From positions 1 through 64,000 of the forward strand of contig CAYRGQ010000007.1 in assembly GCA_964423925.1 (NCBI GenBank): 64,000 nucleotides of DNA. The letters are read 5' to 3'. Source of the stretch: CAYRGQ01 sp964423925 (GTDB taxonomy: Bacteria; Bacteroidota; Bacteroidia; Sphingobacteriales; Sphingobacteriaceae). A program made the position numbers and the translations under genes. Each line of letters opens with the position of its first letter. Position 1 is the first letter of the stretch. Below the pieces are notes generated by a model. That model was given only the letters and a program-made list of their open reading frames with translations. It was not told where the DNA came from and made no database searches. This document shows positions 34,827-42,903 of the stretch, piece by piece.

Positions 34827-36080
34827 ATGACCATGGAAAGCATTCAACCTATCCTTGAAGCTGCATCGCACGCAACCAACGCTGTCAAAGCCCTTAACTT
34901 TGATCAGAAAACCGGTATTTTGCGCCGGCTGGCGTCCGCCGTACTGGAAAACCAGACCCAAATACTGTCGGAGAACCAACGCGATCTGGATCGCATGGAT
35001 CAAAACGACCCCAAATACGACCGCCTATTGCTGTCTTCCGAACGACTGCAAGGATTGGCGGATGGCATTATCGCGGTATCCGAATTGCCCGATCCAACGG
35101 GACAAGTATTATCCTCGCGCGTGCTGCCCAACGGGTTGCGGGTAGAGAAGAAAACCGTCGCCCTGGGCGTGGTGGGAGTTATCTATGAGTCGCGCCCAAA
35201 TGTCACACTCGACGTAGCCGCACTCTGCATCCAATCCGGCAACGTCTGCGTGCTCCGAGGTGGATCTGACGCGGCGTATACGAACGCGATCCTGGTCGAC
35301 ATTATCCAGTCTGTGCTGGAAGATGCTGGCGTAGACAAGCACGTTGTCCAATTGTTGCCTACGGATCGTAAGTTCGTTGGCGAATTGCTGACGGCTACCC
35401 GCTATGTTGATATTTTAATCCCCCGCGGCTCGCAATCGCTAATCGACTTCGTGCGAGACCACGCCAAGGTCCCCGTCATCGAGACTGGAGCCGGCGTATG
35501 CCACACCTATGTCGAGCAGACTGCAAACCTCGACAAAGCCGCGCGAATTGTACACAATGCCAAGACCAGCCGCCCATCCGTGTGCAATGCGCTGGATACG
35601 GTATTGGTGGACCGACAAGTAGCGACGGAGTTCTTGAGTCGGGTCAGCCAATCCCTAGAAGACGCGAACGTTGAAGTTTTTGCCGACGAGCGCGCATACA
35701 ACATCCTCGAACAATTGGAATACCCATACCTCCAACGGGCCAGCGCGTCCGATTTTGGACGTGAATTTTTGGACTTCAAATGTTCCGTGAAGGTTGTCGA
35801 TAGTTTCGACGAGGCGCTCGGGCACATCCGGCAATACTCTTCGAAACACTCAGAATGCATCGTCTCCGAAGACACCGATAAAACCGAGCGCTTCCTCCAC
35901 CTGGTGGACGCCGCTGCGGTATATGCGAATGCATCGACTCGCTTTACCGACGGCGGAGAGTTTGGACTGGGTGCCGAGATCGGCATTTCCACCCAAAAGC
36001 TACACGCCCGAGGCCCCTTTGCCCTCGAAAAGCTGGTAACCGAAAAATGGTATGTCATCGGTGATGGCCAAGTCCGTTAA
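34827..36080 (+). CDS. proA: Gamma-glutamyl phosphate reductase
   Basis: Reduces gamma-glutamyl phosphate to glutamate semialdehyde with NADPH. The protein is 417 residues from the ATG at 34827 (34833 also possible). It shows VIYESRPNVTLDVAALCIQSGN, and the catalytic cysteine lies in KTSRPSVCNALDTVL. The C-terminal STRFTDGGEFGLGAEIGISTQK is typical. It is the partner of proB. Confidence 0.95.
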   Translation: MTMESIQPILEAASHATNAVKALNFDQKTGILRRLASAVLENQTQILSENQRDLDRMDQNDPKYDRLLLSSERLQGLADGIIAVSELPDPTGQVLSSRVLPNGLRVEKKTVALGVVGVIYESRPNVTLDVAALCIQSGNVCVLRGGSDAAYTNAILVDIIQSVLEDAGVDKHVVQLLPTDRKFVGELLTATRYVDILIPRGSQSLIDFVRDHAKVPVIETGAGVCHTYVEQTANLDKAARIVHNAKTSRPSVCNALDTVLVDRQVATEFLSRVSQSLEDANVEVFADERAYNILEQLEYPYLQRASASDFGREFLDFKCSVKVVDSFDEALGHIRQYSSKHSECIVSEDTDKTERFLHLVDAAAVYANASTRFTDGGEFGLGAEIGISTQKLHARGPFALEKLVTEKWYVIGDGQVR

Positions 36081-36458
36081 CGTACCTGACATTAGCACAC
36101 ACACTAACGCATTCGACTGATTTTTAGCAAGCACCTGACCCCAAAGAACACTGGGGCCGGGCGCTTCTTATGTAGCCCGTGCCAGCCCATGCGTACGTTC
36201 CGATGACAAACTCCGAAACTGCGTGACCAGGCTCGCCCTTCCTTGTCGGTGAGGGGTTTGGCTAGTAATACGGGCCTTTCCCTCCAATTTCTAACAAAAA
36301 ATCCAACTCATAGCCGATTACAACCGGATATATTCGGATATATCCAGCACTAGCCGTTTACTTTCCGACTCGTCTTTGCGATGCTTGCCAGTTTTGCATC
36401 GTCGGTGGACAGGAGACTCCATCGTTCGTTAATCACTAATGATCAAATTTTACGTATC
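36081..36458. other. Intergenic region between proA and the SSB gene
   Basis: A 378-base stretch. It holds one hairpin near its start (36129-36166) and no other structure or frame that can be supported. Confidence 0.5.
36129..36166 (+). terminator. Possible terminator of proBA
   Basis: Fifteen-base arms (36129-36143 and 36152-36166) with two mismatches and one G-U pair around an eight-base loop. Only a short T stretch follows. Confidence 0.45.
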
Positions 36459-36806
36459 ATGAACACACTGAAAAACAGCGTACGCCTGACAGGATTCTTG
36501 GGCAGCGCACCAGAAATGAAAACCTTTGGCGACGACAAAAATTTAGCCCGCGTTTCGCTGGCGACCAACGAGCGCTACCGCAGCCAGGAAGGCGAATGGA
36601 TGACAGACACCCAGTGGCATAGCTTGGTGTTCTGGGGAAGGAAGGCCATATTCGCGGCCGAAAACCTCTTCAAAGGCACCGAAGTAGCCATCGAAGGTAA
36701 ACTAGTCAATCGACAATACGTCGACAGAGACGGCAACACCCGCTACAGCACGGAAATCACCGTCAATGAAGTACTGATCCTCAACCGTCAGCACAACGAG
36801 AAGTAA
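36459..36806 (+). CDS. ssb: Single-stranded DNA-binding protein, short form
   Basis: An OB-fold ssDNA-binding protein of 115 residues (MNTLKNSVRLTGFLGSAPEM; WHSLVFWGRKA; EGKLVNRQY). It stops right after the OB fold (ILNRQHNEK) and has no linker or acidic DDxPF tip, the segment that SSB uses to recruit partner proteins. It is therefore probably a second, accessory SSB rather than the main replication protein. The ATG at 36459 was chosen; the open frame upstream to 36381 is non-conserved. It is a single-gene unit with a strong terminator downstream. Confidence 0.85.
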   Translation: MNTLKNSVRLTGFLGSAPEMKTFGDDKNLARVSLATNERYRSQEGEWMTDTQWHSLVFWGRKAIFAAENLFKGTEVAIEGKLVNRQYVDRDGNTRYSTEITVNEVLILNRQHNEK

Positions 36807-36890
36807 GTGTGAGGCGAAGATAACCTACTGCCAAGAGGAGTGCTTTTCCTTGCGAAAATGCGTCCTCCTCGCCACGGCAATCGTCATAAC

Positions 36891-36948
36891 AAGAGACTTA
36901 TGGACGTCACTGGGATCACCGCCGGCCGACATAAGTCTCTTTTATTTT
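36891..36948 (+). terminator. Terminator after ssb
   Basis: Perfect 12-base arms AAGAGACTTATG and CATAAGTCTCTT around a 27-base GC-rich loop, followed by TTATTTT. Confidence 0.85.
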
Positions 36949-36951
36949 CAT

Positions 36952-36959
36952 TAGCTTTG
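36952..36959 (+). promoter_or_regulatory. -7 box for gcvT
   Basis: TAGCTTTG, 49 bases before the gcvT ATG. Confidence 0.5.
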
Positions 36960-37008
36960 CAGTAAAAGAGCGAGGGATGGGCCCCTCCTTAGTTAACAGC
37001 AACGAGCT

Positions 37009-38091
37009 ATGACAAAAAACACTGTGCTAACTGATGTTCACATCGCTTTAGGGGCTAAAATGGTTCCCTTTGCCGGCTACAACATGCCGGTTCAGTATTC
37101 TGGCATTAACGACGAGCATGAGGCCGTTCGGACCGGCGTAGGCGTATTTGACGTGAGCCATATGGGCGAGTTTATCCTGAAAGGGGACAATGCCTTAGCG
37201 TTGCTGCAACACATCTGCTCCAATGATATATCCAAACTATACGACGGTAAGATCCAATACACCTATTTCCCTAACGAAACCGGCGGTATTGTTGACGACC
37301 TCTTGGTATACCGCATCGACGAAACGACCTACATGCTTGTGGTTAACGCGTCCAACATCCAAAAAGACTGGGATTGGATTACCAAGCATAACACCTACGG
37401 TGTCGAGTTGAAGGACATTTCGGACCGGACCGCCCTATTTGCGGTTCAGGGGCCCAAAGCCAGCGAGGCTCTCGCTTCGCTGACCGACATTGACTTGGGC
37501 ACCATGTCGTATTATTCGTTCGAAAAGGGAACGTTCGCTGGTGTCGACAACGTCTTGATTTCCGCTACGGGTTACACAGGTGCTGGCGGCTTCGAGATCT
37601 ATGTCGACAATAAGGACGCCAAGACGGTGTGGGACTCCATCTTTGAAGCCGGAAAAACATACGGTATCAAGCCCGTGGGTTTGGGCGCTCGCGACACCCT
37701 ACGCCTAGAAATGGGATTCTGCTTATATGGCAATGACATCGACGACACGACCTCGCCCCTAGAAGCCGGGTTGGGCTGGGTAACCAAGTTCTCCAAAGAC
37801 TTCGTCAATTCGGAAAACCTAAAACAAGAGAAGGAAGCAGGGGTGAAAAACAAGCTCGTTGGCTTTGAAATGATCGACCGCGGTATTCCAAGACATGGCT
37901 ACACCATCGAAGATGCGGCGGGCAACGCTATCGGCCGCGTTACCTCCGGGACACAGTCGCCTACGCTGAAAAAATCGATCGGGCTCGGATACGTCACCAA
38001 CGAACACGCTGCGCCAGGGACGGAGATATACATAAATATCCGCGACCGTCAGCTCAAAGCCGTGGTCACCAAGCCTCCTTTCGTCAAATAA
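37009..38091 (+). CDS. gcvT: Glycine cleavage system aminomethyltransferase (T protein)
   Basis: Transfers the methylene group of aminomethyl-lipoyl H protein to tetrahydrofolate, releasing ammonia. Its 360 residues are the normal length. It has GAKMVPFAGYNMPVQY, VFDVSHMGEF, the folate-site Asp region (GARDTLRLEMGFCLYGND), and the C-terminal domain with GRVTSGTQSPTLKKSIGLGYV. The other gcv genes are not nearby, as is common in Bacteroidota. Confidence 0.96.
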   Translation: MTKNTVLTDVHIALGAKMVPFAGYNMPVQYSGINDEHEAVRTGVGVFDVSHMGEFILKGDNALALLQHICSNDISKLYDGKIQYTYFPNETGGIVDDLLVYRIDETTYMLVVNASNIQKDWDWITKHNTYGVELKDISDRTALFAVQGPKASEALASLTDIDLGTMSYYSFEKGTFAGVDNVLISATGYTGAGGFEIYVDNKDAKTVWDSIFEAGKTYGIKPVGLGARDTLRLEMGFCLYGNDIDDTTSPLEAGLGWVTKFSKDFVNSENLKQEKEAGVKNKLVGFEMIDRGIPRHGYTIEDAAGNAIGRVTSGTQSPTLKKSIGLGYVTNEHAAPGTEIYINIRDRQLKAVVTKPPFVK

Positions 38092-38187
38092 GAAAACCGT
38101 TACGACGCCCCGTGTCCGCACCGCGGCAGGGGGTGTCTTTGTTACCCATACATACCGTAAAAAACGTACATCATCCCGCAACCTGCT

Positions 38188-38919
38188 ATGTCCGAAAGAC
38201 AAATCAGTGTCAGTCTCAGCCCCGCATTATTGCCTTTTTTCGACTTGAGCAACACCATTGCCGTGGTCATTGACATCTTCCGCGCTACATCCTCTATCTG
38301 CTATGGCCTCGCAAACGGGGCGACCGCCATCATTCCCGTTGCGGAAGTAGAGGAATGCCTTGCGTATCGCGAGCATGGCTTCCTGTTGGCTGCAGAACGC
38401 GATGGCAAGGTCGTGGAGGGATTCGACTTCGGCAATTCACCCTTTTCGTATGCCGCTGACCATGTCAAAGGCAAAACCGTCGTACTGACCACCACCAATG
38501 GGACCCGCGCCATACAGCTTTGCCATCAAGCCAAGCATATCGTCATCGGAGCCTTTGGAAATATCGACACCCTATCGAACTGGCTGAGCCACCGTGACGA
38601 GGACGTACTCCTCGTCTGTTCGGGATGGAAAAACCATGTCAACCTAGAGGACACCGTTTTTGCAGGGGCCATGGTAGCTCGGCTTCGCAATGAAACCACG
38701 GTATTGGACGACGCTGCCCAACTGGCGCTTAGCCTCTACCAAACCGGGGCGAACGACGTGCCCGGATTTCTTCGGAATGCATCGCACGCTAAACGGATGA
38801 GACGGCTTGACGTAAGCCGGGACATCGAATTTTGCCTGCAGGAAAACACATCGCCTGCCCTCCCCTACGTCAAGGACGGGCGGTTGGTCGACGGTTTGAA
38901 GGAAACACCGTCTTCATAG
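38188..38919 (+). CDS. comB: 2-phosphosulfolactate phosphatase family protein
   Basis: A 243-residue protein of the ComB family, Mg-dependent phosphatases that convert phosphosulfolactate to sulfolactate in coenzyme M synthesis. Family motifs are AVVIDIFRATSSICYGLANGA, EGFDFGNSP, TTTNGTRAI and CSGWKNHVNLEDTVFAGA. No other coenzyme M or sulfolactate gene is present, so the real substrate in this organism is open. It stands alone between gcvT and the zinc peptidase. Confidence 0.88.
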   Translation: MSERQISVSLSPALLPFFDLSNTIAVVIDIFRATSSICYGLANGATAIIPVAEVEECLAYREHGFLLAAERDGKVVEGFDFGNSPFSYAADHVKGKTVVLTTTNGTRAIQLCHQAKHIVIGAFGNIDTLSNWLSHRDEDVLLVCSGWKNHVNLEDTVFAGAMVARLRNETTVLDDAAQLALSLYQTGANDVPGFLRNASHAKRMRRLDVSRDIEFCLQENTSPALPYVKDGRLVDGLKETPSS

Positions 38920-39174
38920 CAACGTACCCCTAAATTACAAACGGCTCCTTTAAGAGACTAAGACTGGGCAGGATCCGGTCACTGCAATTTTGTCGCGCAC
39001 CTGCCAAACAGTCGTCATTCACGAATCCGATCGCCTTTCGTGTAATAAAATTGTAACCTTTATGGCACATATCTCTTCGAACGCTATCTTTACGGCAAGT
39101 TGCTCATACGCACGGTACGTTTTTTGCAACCGGCTTAGCGTAACAATGAACATTAACAACGGATAAAAAATATT

Positions 39175-39858
39175 ATGGGATACTGGATTATCTTTATTGG
39201 AATAATGCTGGTCAGCATGATTGTCCAATGGCGTTTTAAAGGCAAGTTTAAGAAATACTCGGAAATGCCGTTGAGCAGCGGCCTGACCGGCCGTGATATC
39301 GCCCAGCAGATGCTGCACGACAACGGAATCTATGATGTGCAGATTATTTCTGTGCAAGGTCAGCTGACCGACCACTATAATCCGCAGGACCGCACCGTCA
39401 ATCTGAGCCCAGAAGTGTACGAAGGCCGGAGCGTCGCCGCGGCAGCGGTAGCTGCCCACGAGTGCGGACACGCAGTGCAGCATGCTCAGGCGTATAGCTG
39501 GCTGCAGTTCCGCTCGGCAATGGTCCCCGCCGTAAGCGTGGCTTCCAAGATGACGACTTGGGTGTTGATGATTGGTGTTATCATGGCCTTTTCCGGGCAC
39601 ATATGGATACTGGCCATAGGCGTTGCAGCCCTAGCCATCACGACGCTCTTTACGTTCGTCACCCTACCTGTGGAGTTTGACGCATCTCGCAGGGCCTTGG
39701 CGTGGTTAAATACGAAAAACATTACCCACAGCACGACCGAACACGAAGGCGCTAAAGACGCCCTCTGGTGGGCCGCAATGACTTATGTAGTGGCTGCGCT
39801 GTCGTCCTTAGTGACACTGCTTTACTACGCGAGCATCCTGTTCGGTCGCCGCGACTAA
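39175..39858 (+). CDS. Membrane zinc metallopeptidase, YugP/DUF2268-like
   Basis: A 227-residue membrane protease-like protein. The zinc-binding HECGH motif is at 95-99 within a long hydrophobic context, with an N-terminal helix (4-18) and two or three further helices (about 120-165, 195-222). The third ligand is probably the Glu in LPVEFDASRRAL (about 163-175). The family is widespread (zinc_peptidase YugP), with no proven substrate. Start ATG 39175; a strong terminator follows. Confidence 0.88.
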   Translation: MGYWIIFIGIMLVSMIVQWRFKGKFKKYSEMPLSSGLTGRDIAQQMLHDNGIYDVQIISVQGQLTDHYNPQDRTVNLSPEVYEGRSVAAAAVAAHECGHAVQHAQAYSWLQFRSAMVPAVSVASKMTTWVLMIGVIMAFSGHIWILAIGVAALAITTLFTFVTLPVEFDASRRALAWLNTKNITHSTTEHEGAKDALWWAAMTYVVAALSSLVTLLYYASILFGRRD

Positions 39859-39880
39859 TTGCATAATCAAGCCTTTATTG

Positions 39881-39915
39881 AATCCCTGCATCGCGCGCGA
39901 TGCAGGGATTTTTTA
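39881..39915 (+). terminator. Terminator after the zinc peptidase gene
   Basis: Perfect 13-base arms (39881-39893 and 39898-39910) with loop CGCG, followed by TTTTT. It isolates the next operon. Confidence 0.92.
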
Positions 39916-39979
39916 TGCTCGGCTTTTTCCTCCCCACAGTAAAAAATAGCGGTATCGCGGTCCAAGTAGAATCATTTTG

Positions 39980-39987
39980 TATTTTTA
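39980..39987 (+). promoter_or_regulatory. -7 box for the deacetylase-LolA-glycosyltransferase operon
   Basis: TATTTTTA lies three bases before an ATG at 39991 and 33 bases before the ATG at 40021. A start site a few bases downstream of the box would exclude 39991 as a normal start, unless the mRNA is leaderless. Confidence 0.4.
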
Positions 39988-40020
39988 CCCATGCCGGGAC
40001 TACGGGACCGCGCTGCCATC

Positions 40021-40785
40021 ATGGGATTTAGACGCTTTTTATACACAGTCACCGTGACGATGCTCGTTTTAGGCGCAGGCGTCTGGCTGGGTCTCGTCCA
40101 TTGGGGGTTTTTGGTCCTCGTACCCCTTGTGTCCATAGCGATCGTCTTCGTGGGCGCTTCACGTATTGATTCGGGCTTCTTCCTTCCGGCTGTCACCAGT
40201 TATCCGTGCCCGGAAAAGAAGATAGCGTTGACCTTTGACGACGGACCGGATCTTGACTTTACCTTAGCCGTAGCCTCACTCGTTGAACGGTACGGGGGGC
40301 GCGCAACGTTTTTCTGTATCGGACATAGGGTGGAACGTCAACCCGATCTCATCCGCCAAGTACACGAGCGTGGTCACCAGGTCGGAAACCATTCGTATAG
40401 CCATGGCAAATGGATCGATTTTAAAAGCAAGCAAGGCTGGTTGCAGGAAATACGGCGGACCGACGCCGCGCTCGCCCTGGCAACCAACATGCAGCCCCCT
40501 ACGCTATTCCGCCCGCCCTATGGCGTCACTACGCCACATTTGGCAGCAGCCCTACGAGAAACGGGGCACACGGTTGTCGGATGGCGGGTACGTCCGTTCG
40601 ACACGGCCGTACAAAATCCAACCCAGATCGTACAGCGCATTCTGGCCCGCGTGAAACCTGGCGACATCATCCTGTTGCACGACACCCATGCACACATTTT
40701 ACCCGCTTTGGAACAGTTGTTGCCTACATTAATACAACATGGATATAAATTCGTTACGGTCGAATCGCTCGCACGCGACGCCTAG
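40021..40785 (+). CDS. Polysaccharide deacetylase (NodB) family protein, membrane anchored
   Basis: A carbohydrate-esterase-4 domain protein of 254 residues (264 if the ATG at 39991 is used). Two N-terminal hydrophobic segments (about 5-50) anchor it. The NodB domain has the metal Asp in LTFDDGPD, the His pair in GNHSYSHGKW, and RPPYGVTTP. All catalytic elements are present, so it should remove acetyl or acyl groups from a glycan or glycolipid. It opens the six-gene operon, and its end overlaps lolA by 47 bases. Deacetylases of this kind occur in flexirubin-type clusters. Confidence 0.85.
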   Translation: MGFRRFLYTVTVTMLVLGAGVWLGLVHWGFLVLVPLVSIAIVFVGASRIDSGFFLPAVTSYPCPEKKIALTFDDGPDLDFTLAVASLVERYGGRATFFCIGHRVERQPDLIRQVHERGHQVGNHSYSHGKWIDFKSKQGWLQEIRRTDAALALATNMQPPTLFRPPYGVTTPHLAAALRETGHTVVGWRVRPFDTAVQNPTQIVQRILARVKPGDIILLHDTHAHILPALEQLLPTLIQHGYKFVTVESLARDA

Positions 40786-41428
40786 TTGGCTGAGCACATT
40801 CCTACTGGGCTTTATCGCCGCCGCGATGCTTATCGGCACGGCTGGCGCGCAACCCGCTGCCCTGTCAGCTTCGGAAATCCAGGAGTTCAAGAATCGGGTG
40901 GCAACGCAGGCATCCAGCATGCAGTCGCTAGAGAGCGATTTCGTGCAGCTAAAGCACCTGGATTTCGTCGACAACGCCATAAAATCGGAGGGTAAGCTTT
41001 ATTTCAAGAGCCCCCACCGCATCCGATGGGAGTACACCTCACCGTTTGTTTACTACGTTGTATTTGACGACACACGCATGTTTGTCAATGACGGGGGAAA
41101 TACCAAGCACGTCAACCTGGCATCCAACGCCTTGCTCCGCGAAATAAACGGCTTGCTTGCCGGAACCGTACAAGGTGACGCCATATTCGACGACAAGCGT
41201 TTTGACATTGCTTACCAACGTGTCGAAGGCAAGTACCGAACGACCTTCACACCGAAAGAGAAGGCGATGGCTCGGTATATCAAGCACATCGAGATGACCT
41301 TTGATCCAAGTTCCTACTTAGTGACTCGAATCAAAATTGTCGAACCTTCGCTGGACTACACCGAAATTAACTTTTCGAGGCAGAAGCGAAACACGCCCAT
41401 CCCGGATGAAAAATTTCTGGCTCGCTAG
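40739..41428 (+). CDS. LolA family outer-membrane lipoprotein carrier protein
   Basis: A periplasmic carrier with the half-open barrel LolA fold, 229 residues. A signal peptide (about 18-42, ending TAGAQP) is followed by the LolA pattern LESDFVQLKHL, GKLYFKSPHRIRWEYTSPF and the DPSSYLVTRIKI strand. It is one of the operon-type LolA paralogues found in aryl-polyene/flexirubin clusters rather than the solitary housekeeping LolA (inferred from context). It probably ferries a lipid or lipoprotein to the lipoprotein encoded next. It overlaps genes on both sides. Confidence 0.85.
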   Translation: MDINSLRSNRSHATPSWLSTFLLGFIAAAMLIGTAGAQPAALSASEIQEFKNRVATQASSMQSLESDFVQLKHLDFVDNAIKSEGKLYFKSPHRIRWEYTSPFVYYVVFDDTRMFVNDGGNTKHVNLASNALLREINGLLAGTVQGDAIFDDKRFDIAYQRVEGKYRTTFTPKEKAMARYIKHIEMTFDPSSYLVTRIKIVEPSLDYTEINFSRQKRNTPIPDEKFLAR

Positions 41429-42044
41429 CCTGCTTGTGTGCGCGATGCTGGCTGGATGCCGCAGTTATACACACCGGTTTACGCCGATTAAACCGGCTAT
41501 CGAATCGTTCACACCAACCTTCCTAGACACGGCGCAGTTTGAACATACGTTCCGAGCACGAATCGAAGCCTACGGGAACAGCATGACCGGGGTTTTAGTC
41601 CTAAAAAAAATAGCTGACAACCAGTATCGTGTCGCACTGCTCAGTGAGTTGGGAGGAACACTCCTGGCATTCGAGTTAGCGGACGGGAAACTTAACTTGC
41701 ACCAGGCCATCGAACCGCTGCGCCGAAGGCCGGTCATTGCCCTACTGGAACAGGATTTTCCGCTGCTCTTTCAGGACAATGCGTTGATACAAAAACAATA
41801 CGTTCATGGCGACCAATACGTATACGAAACCTCAATCGGCGATGAACGCGCTTACCATTACCTGCGAAAATCAGATGGCGAGTTGATGAGGACGATTAGA
41901 GCGGTCGGTGCGCGCGAACATACATCGATAACGTACGATTATCGCAGTCGGGCCTTTCCGGACATTACGCTGTCACGCCGGGGTGGGAAGTTAAATATTT
42001 TCCTATTTTTGCTTCTCGACGATACCGATGCGGAAGCTCGTTAA
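41406..42044 (+). CDS. LolB/DUF3261-like outer-membrane lipoprotein
   Basis: A 212-residue lipoprotein (lipobox MLAGC) starting at the ATG 41406, inside the end of lolA. The mature part has strands and a hydrophobic groove pattern (GNSMTGVLVLKKIADNQY, SELGGTLLAFELADGKL) of the kind seen in LolB and DUF3261 proteins, though similarity is weak. With LolA next to it, it is the natural acceptor of the cargo at the outer membrane. The family assignment is inference from pattern and context. Confidence 0.6.
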   Translation: MKNFWLASLLVCAMLAGCRSYTHRFTPIKPAIESFTPTFLDTAQFEHTFRARIEAYGNSMTGVLVLKKIADNQYRVALLSELGGTLLAFELADGKLNLHQAIEPLRRRPVIALLEQDFPLLFQDNALIQKQYVHGDQYVYETSIGDERAYHYLRKSDGELMRTIRAVGAREHTSITYDYRSRAFPDITLSRRGGKLNIFLFLLLDDTDAEAR

Positions 42045-42058
42045 AAAAGACACACCCT

Positions 42059-42436
42059 ATGCCACTGCTGAAAGATTTTTATACGATCCTATCATTCGAA
42101 AAAGCGCAAGACAACACGGCCAAGGCGTCATTACGCCTCAACAAGGACCATCCGGTCTTTGCAGGCCATTTCCCTGGGCAGCCGGTGACACCCGGCGTGT
42201 GCATGATGCAAATCATCAAGGAGTTGGGTGAGAAATGGGCCGAGATGCCGCTACAGCTGCGGATGGCCCGAAATGTCAAGTTCATGGCCATCATCAACCC
42301 GTTCGAAACGTCCGATATCGACATCGCCCTGCAATTCGACGAGGTGGAAGAAGGGCTATCCATTAAGAGCACGACCACTTTCGCAGAGACCACGGCACTC
42401 AAATTTAGCGGCGTGTTCCAAAAACAAATGTCATGA
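42059..42436 (+). CDS. Hot-dog fold 3-hydroxyacyl-ACP dehydratase-like protein (FabZ type)
   Basis: A 125-residue single hot-dog domain. The FabZ signature is clear (HPVFAGHFPGQPVTPG, active-site His37). The acid normally placed seven residues into the following PGVxMxE motif is Gln51 here (PGVCMMQ), so dehydratase activity is doubtful. It may bind or shuttle an acyl chain, or hydrolyse it. It lies 14 bases after the LolB-like gene and is coupled to the next gene by an ATGA overlap at 42433. Confidence 0.82.
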   Translation: MPLLKDFYTILSFEKAQDNTAKASLRLNKDHPVFAGHFPGQPVTPGVCMMQIIKELGEKWAEMPLQLRMARNVKFMAIINPFETSDIDIALQFDEVEEGLSIKSTTTFAETTALKFSGVFQKQMS

Positions 42437-42897
42437 GATGCTTATTTATCGCCTGCTTGATAGCTGTTTGGGCCGTTCCGACGTCCGCACAGTCGCTGGA
42501 TGAAATCCGTTTACTCTACCGCGATGCGACCGAATCACAAGCTGCCGCCGAAGCGTTTTACGAAAAAGTAAAGGACTTTTCACAAGACAGCAAGCCCGTA
42601 TTTTCCGCCTATAAAGGTGCTGGACTGATGTTGCTCGCCCGCTACACCAAGCTCTCCGAGCGGGGTACCAAGGTACGCGAAGCGTCGGCATGGATTGAAA
42701 ACGCTATTGCGCGCGCGCCCAAACAAACCGAACTGCGCCTGATCCGCTTAAGCGTGCAAGAACACCTGCCGAAAATCGTACGATATAACCAACACATCGA
42801 GGAAGACCGAGCGTTCATACAGGATGCCCTCCCCTCCGTTGACGATGACGTACTGCACGCGATGATCACCCATTATTTCGAGAAGTATTCCAAATAA
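42433..42897 (+). CDS. Secreted helical protein of unknown function
   Basis: A 154-residue protein with a clean signal peptide (RCLFIACLIAVWAVPTSAQS). The mature part is almost all helix, with a TPR-like spacing of small and aromatic residues (SAYKGAGLMLLARYTKL, EASAWIENAIARAPKQTELRLIRL). No known domain was recognised. The tight linkage (ATGA with the hot-dog gene, six bases to the glycosyltransferase) points to a periplasmic role in the same process. Confidence 0.7.
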   Translation: MRCLFIACLIAVWAVPTSAQSLDEIRLLYRDATESQAAAEAFYEKVKDFSQDSKPVFSAYKGAGLMLLARYTKLSERGTKVREASAWIENAIARAPKQTELRLIRLSVQEHLPKIVRYNQHIEEDRAFIQDALPSVDDDVLHAMITHYFEKYSK

Positions 42898-42903
42898 CTG
42901 GGC

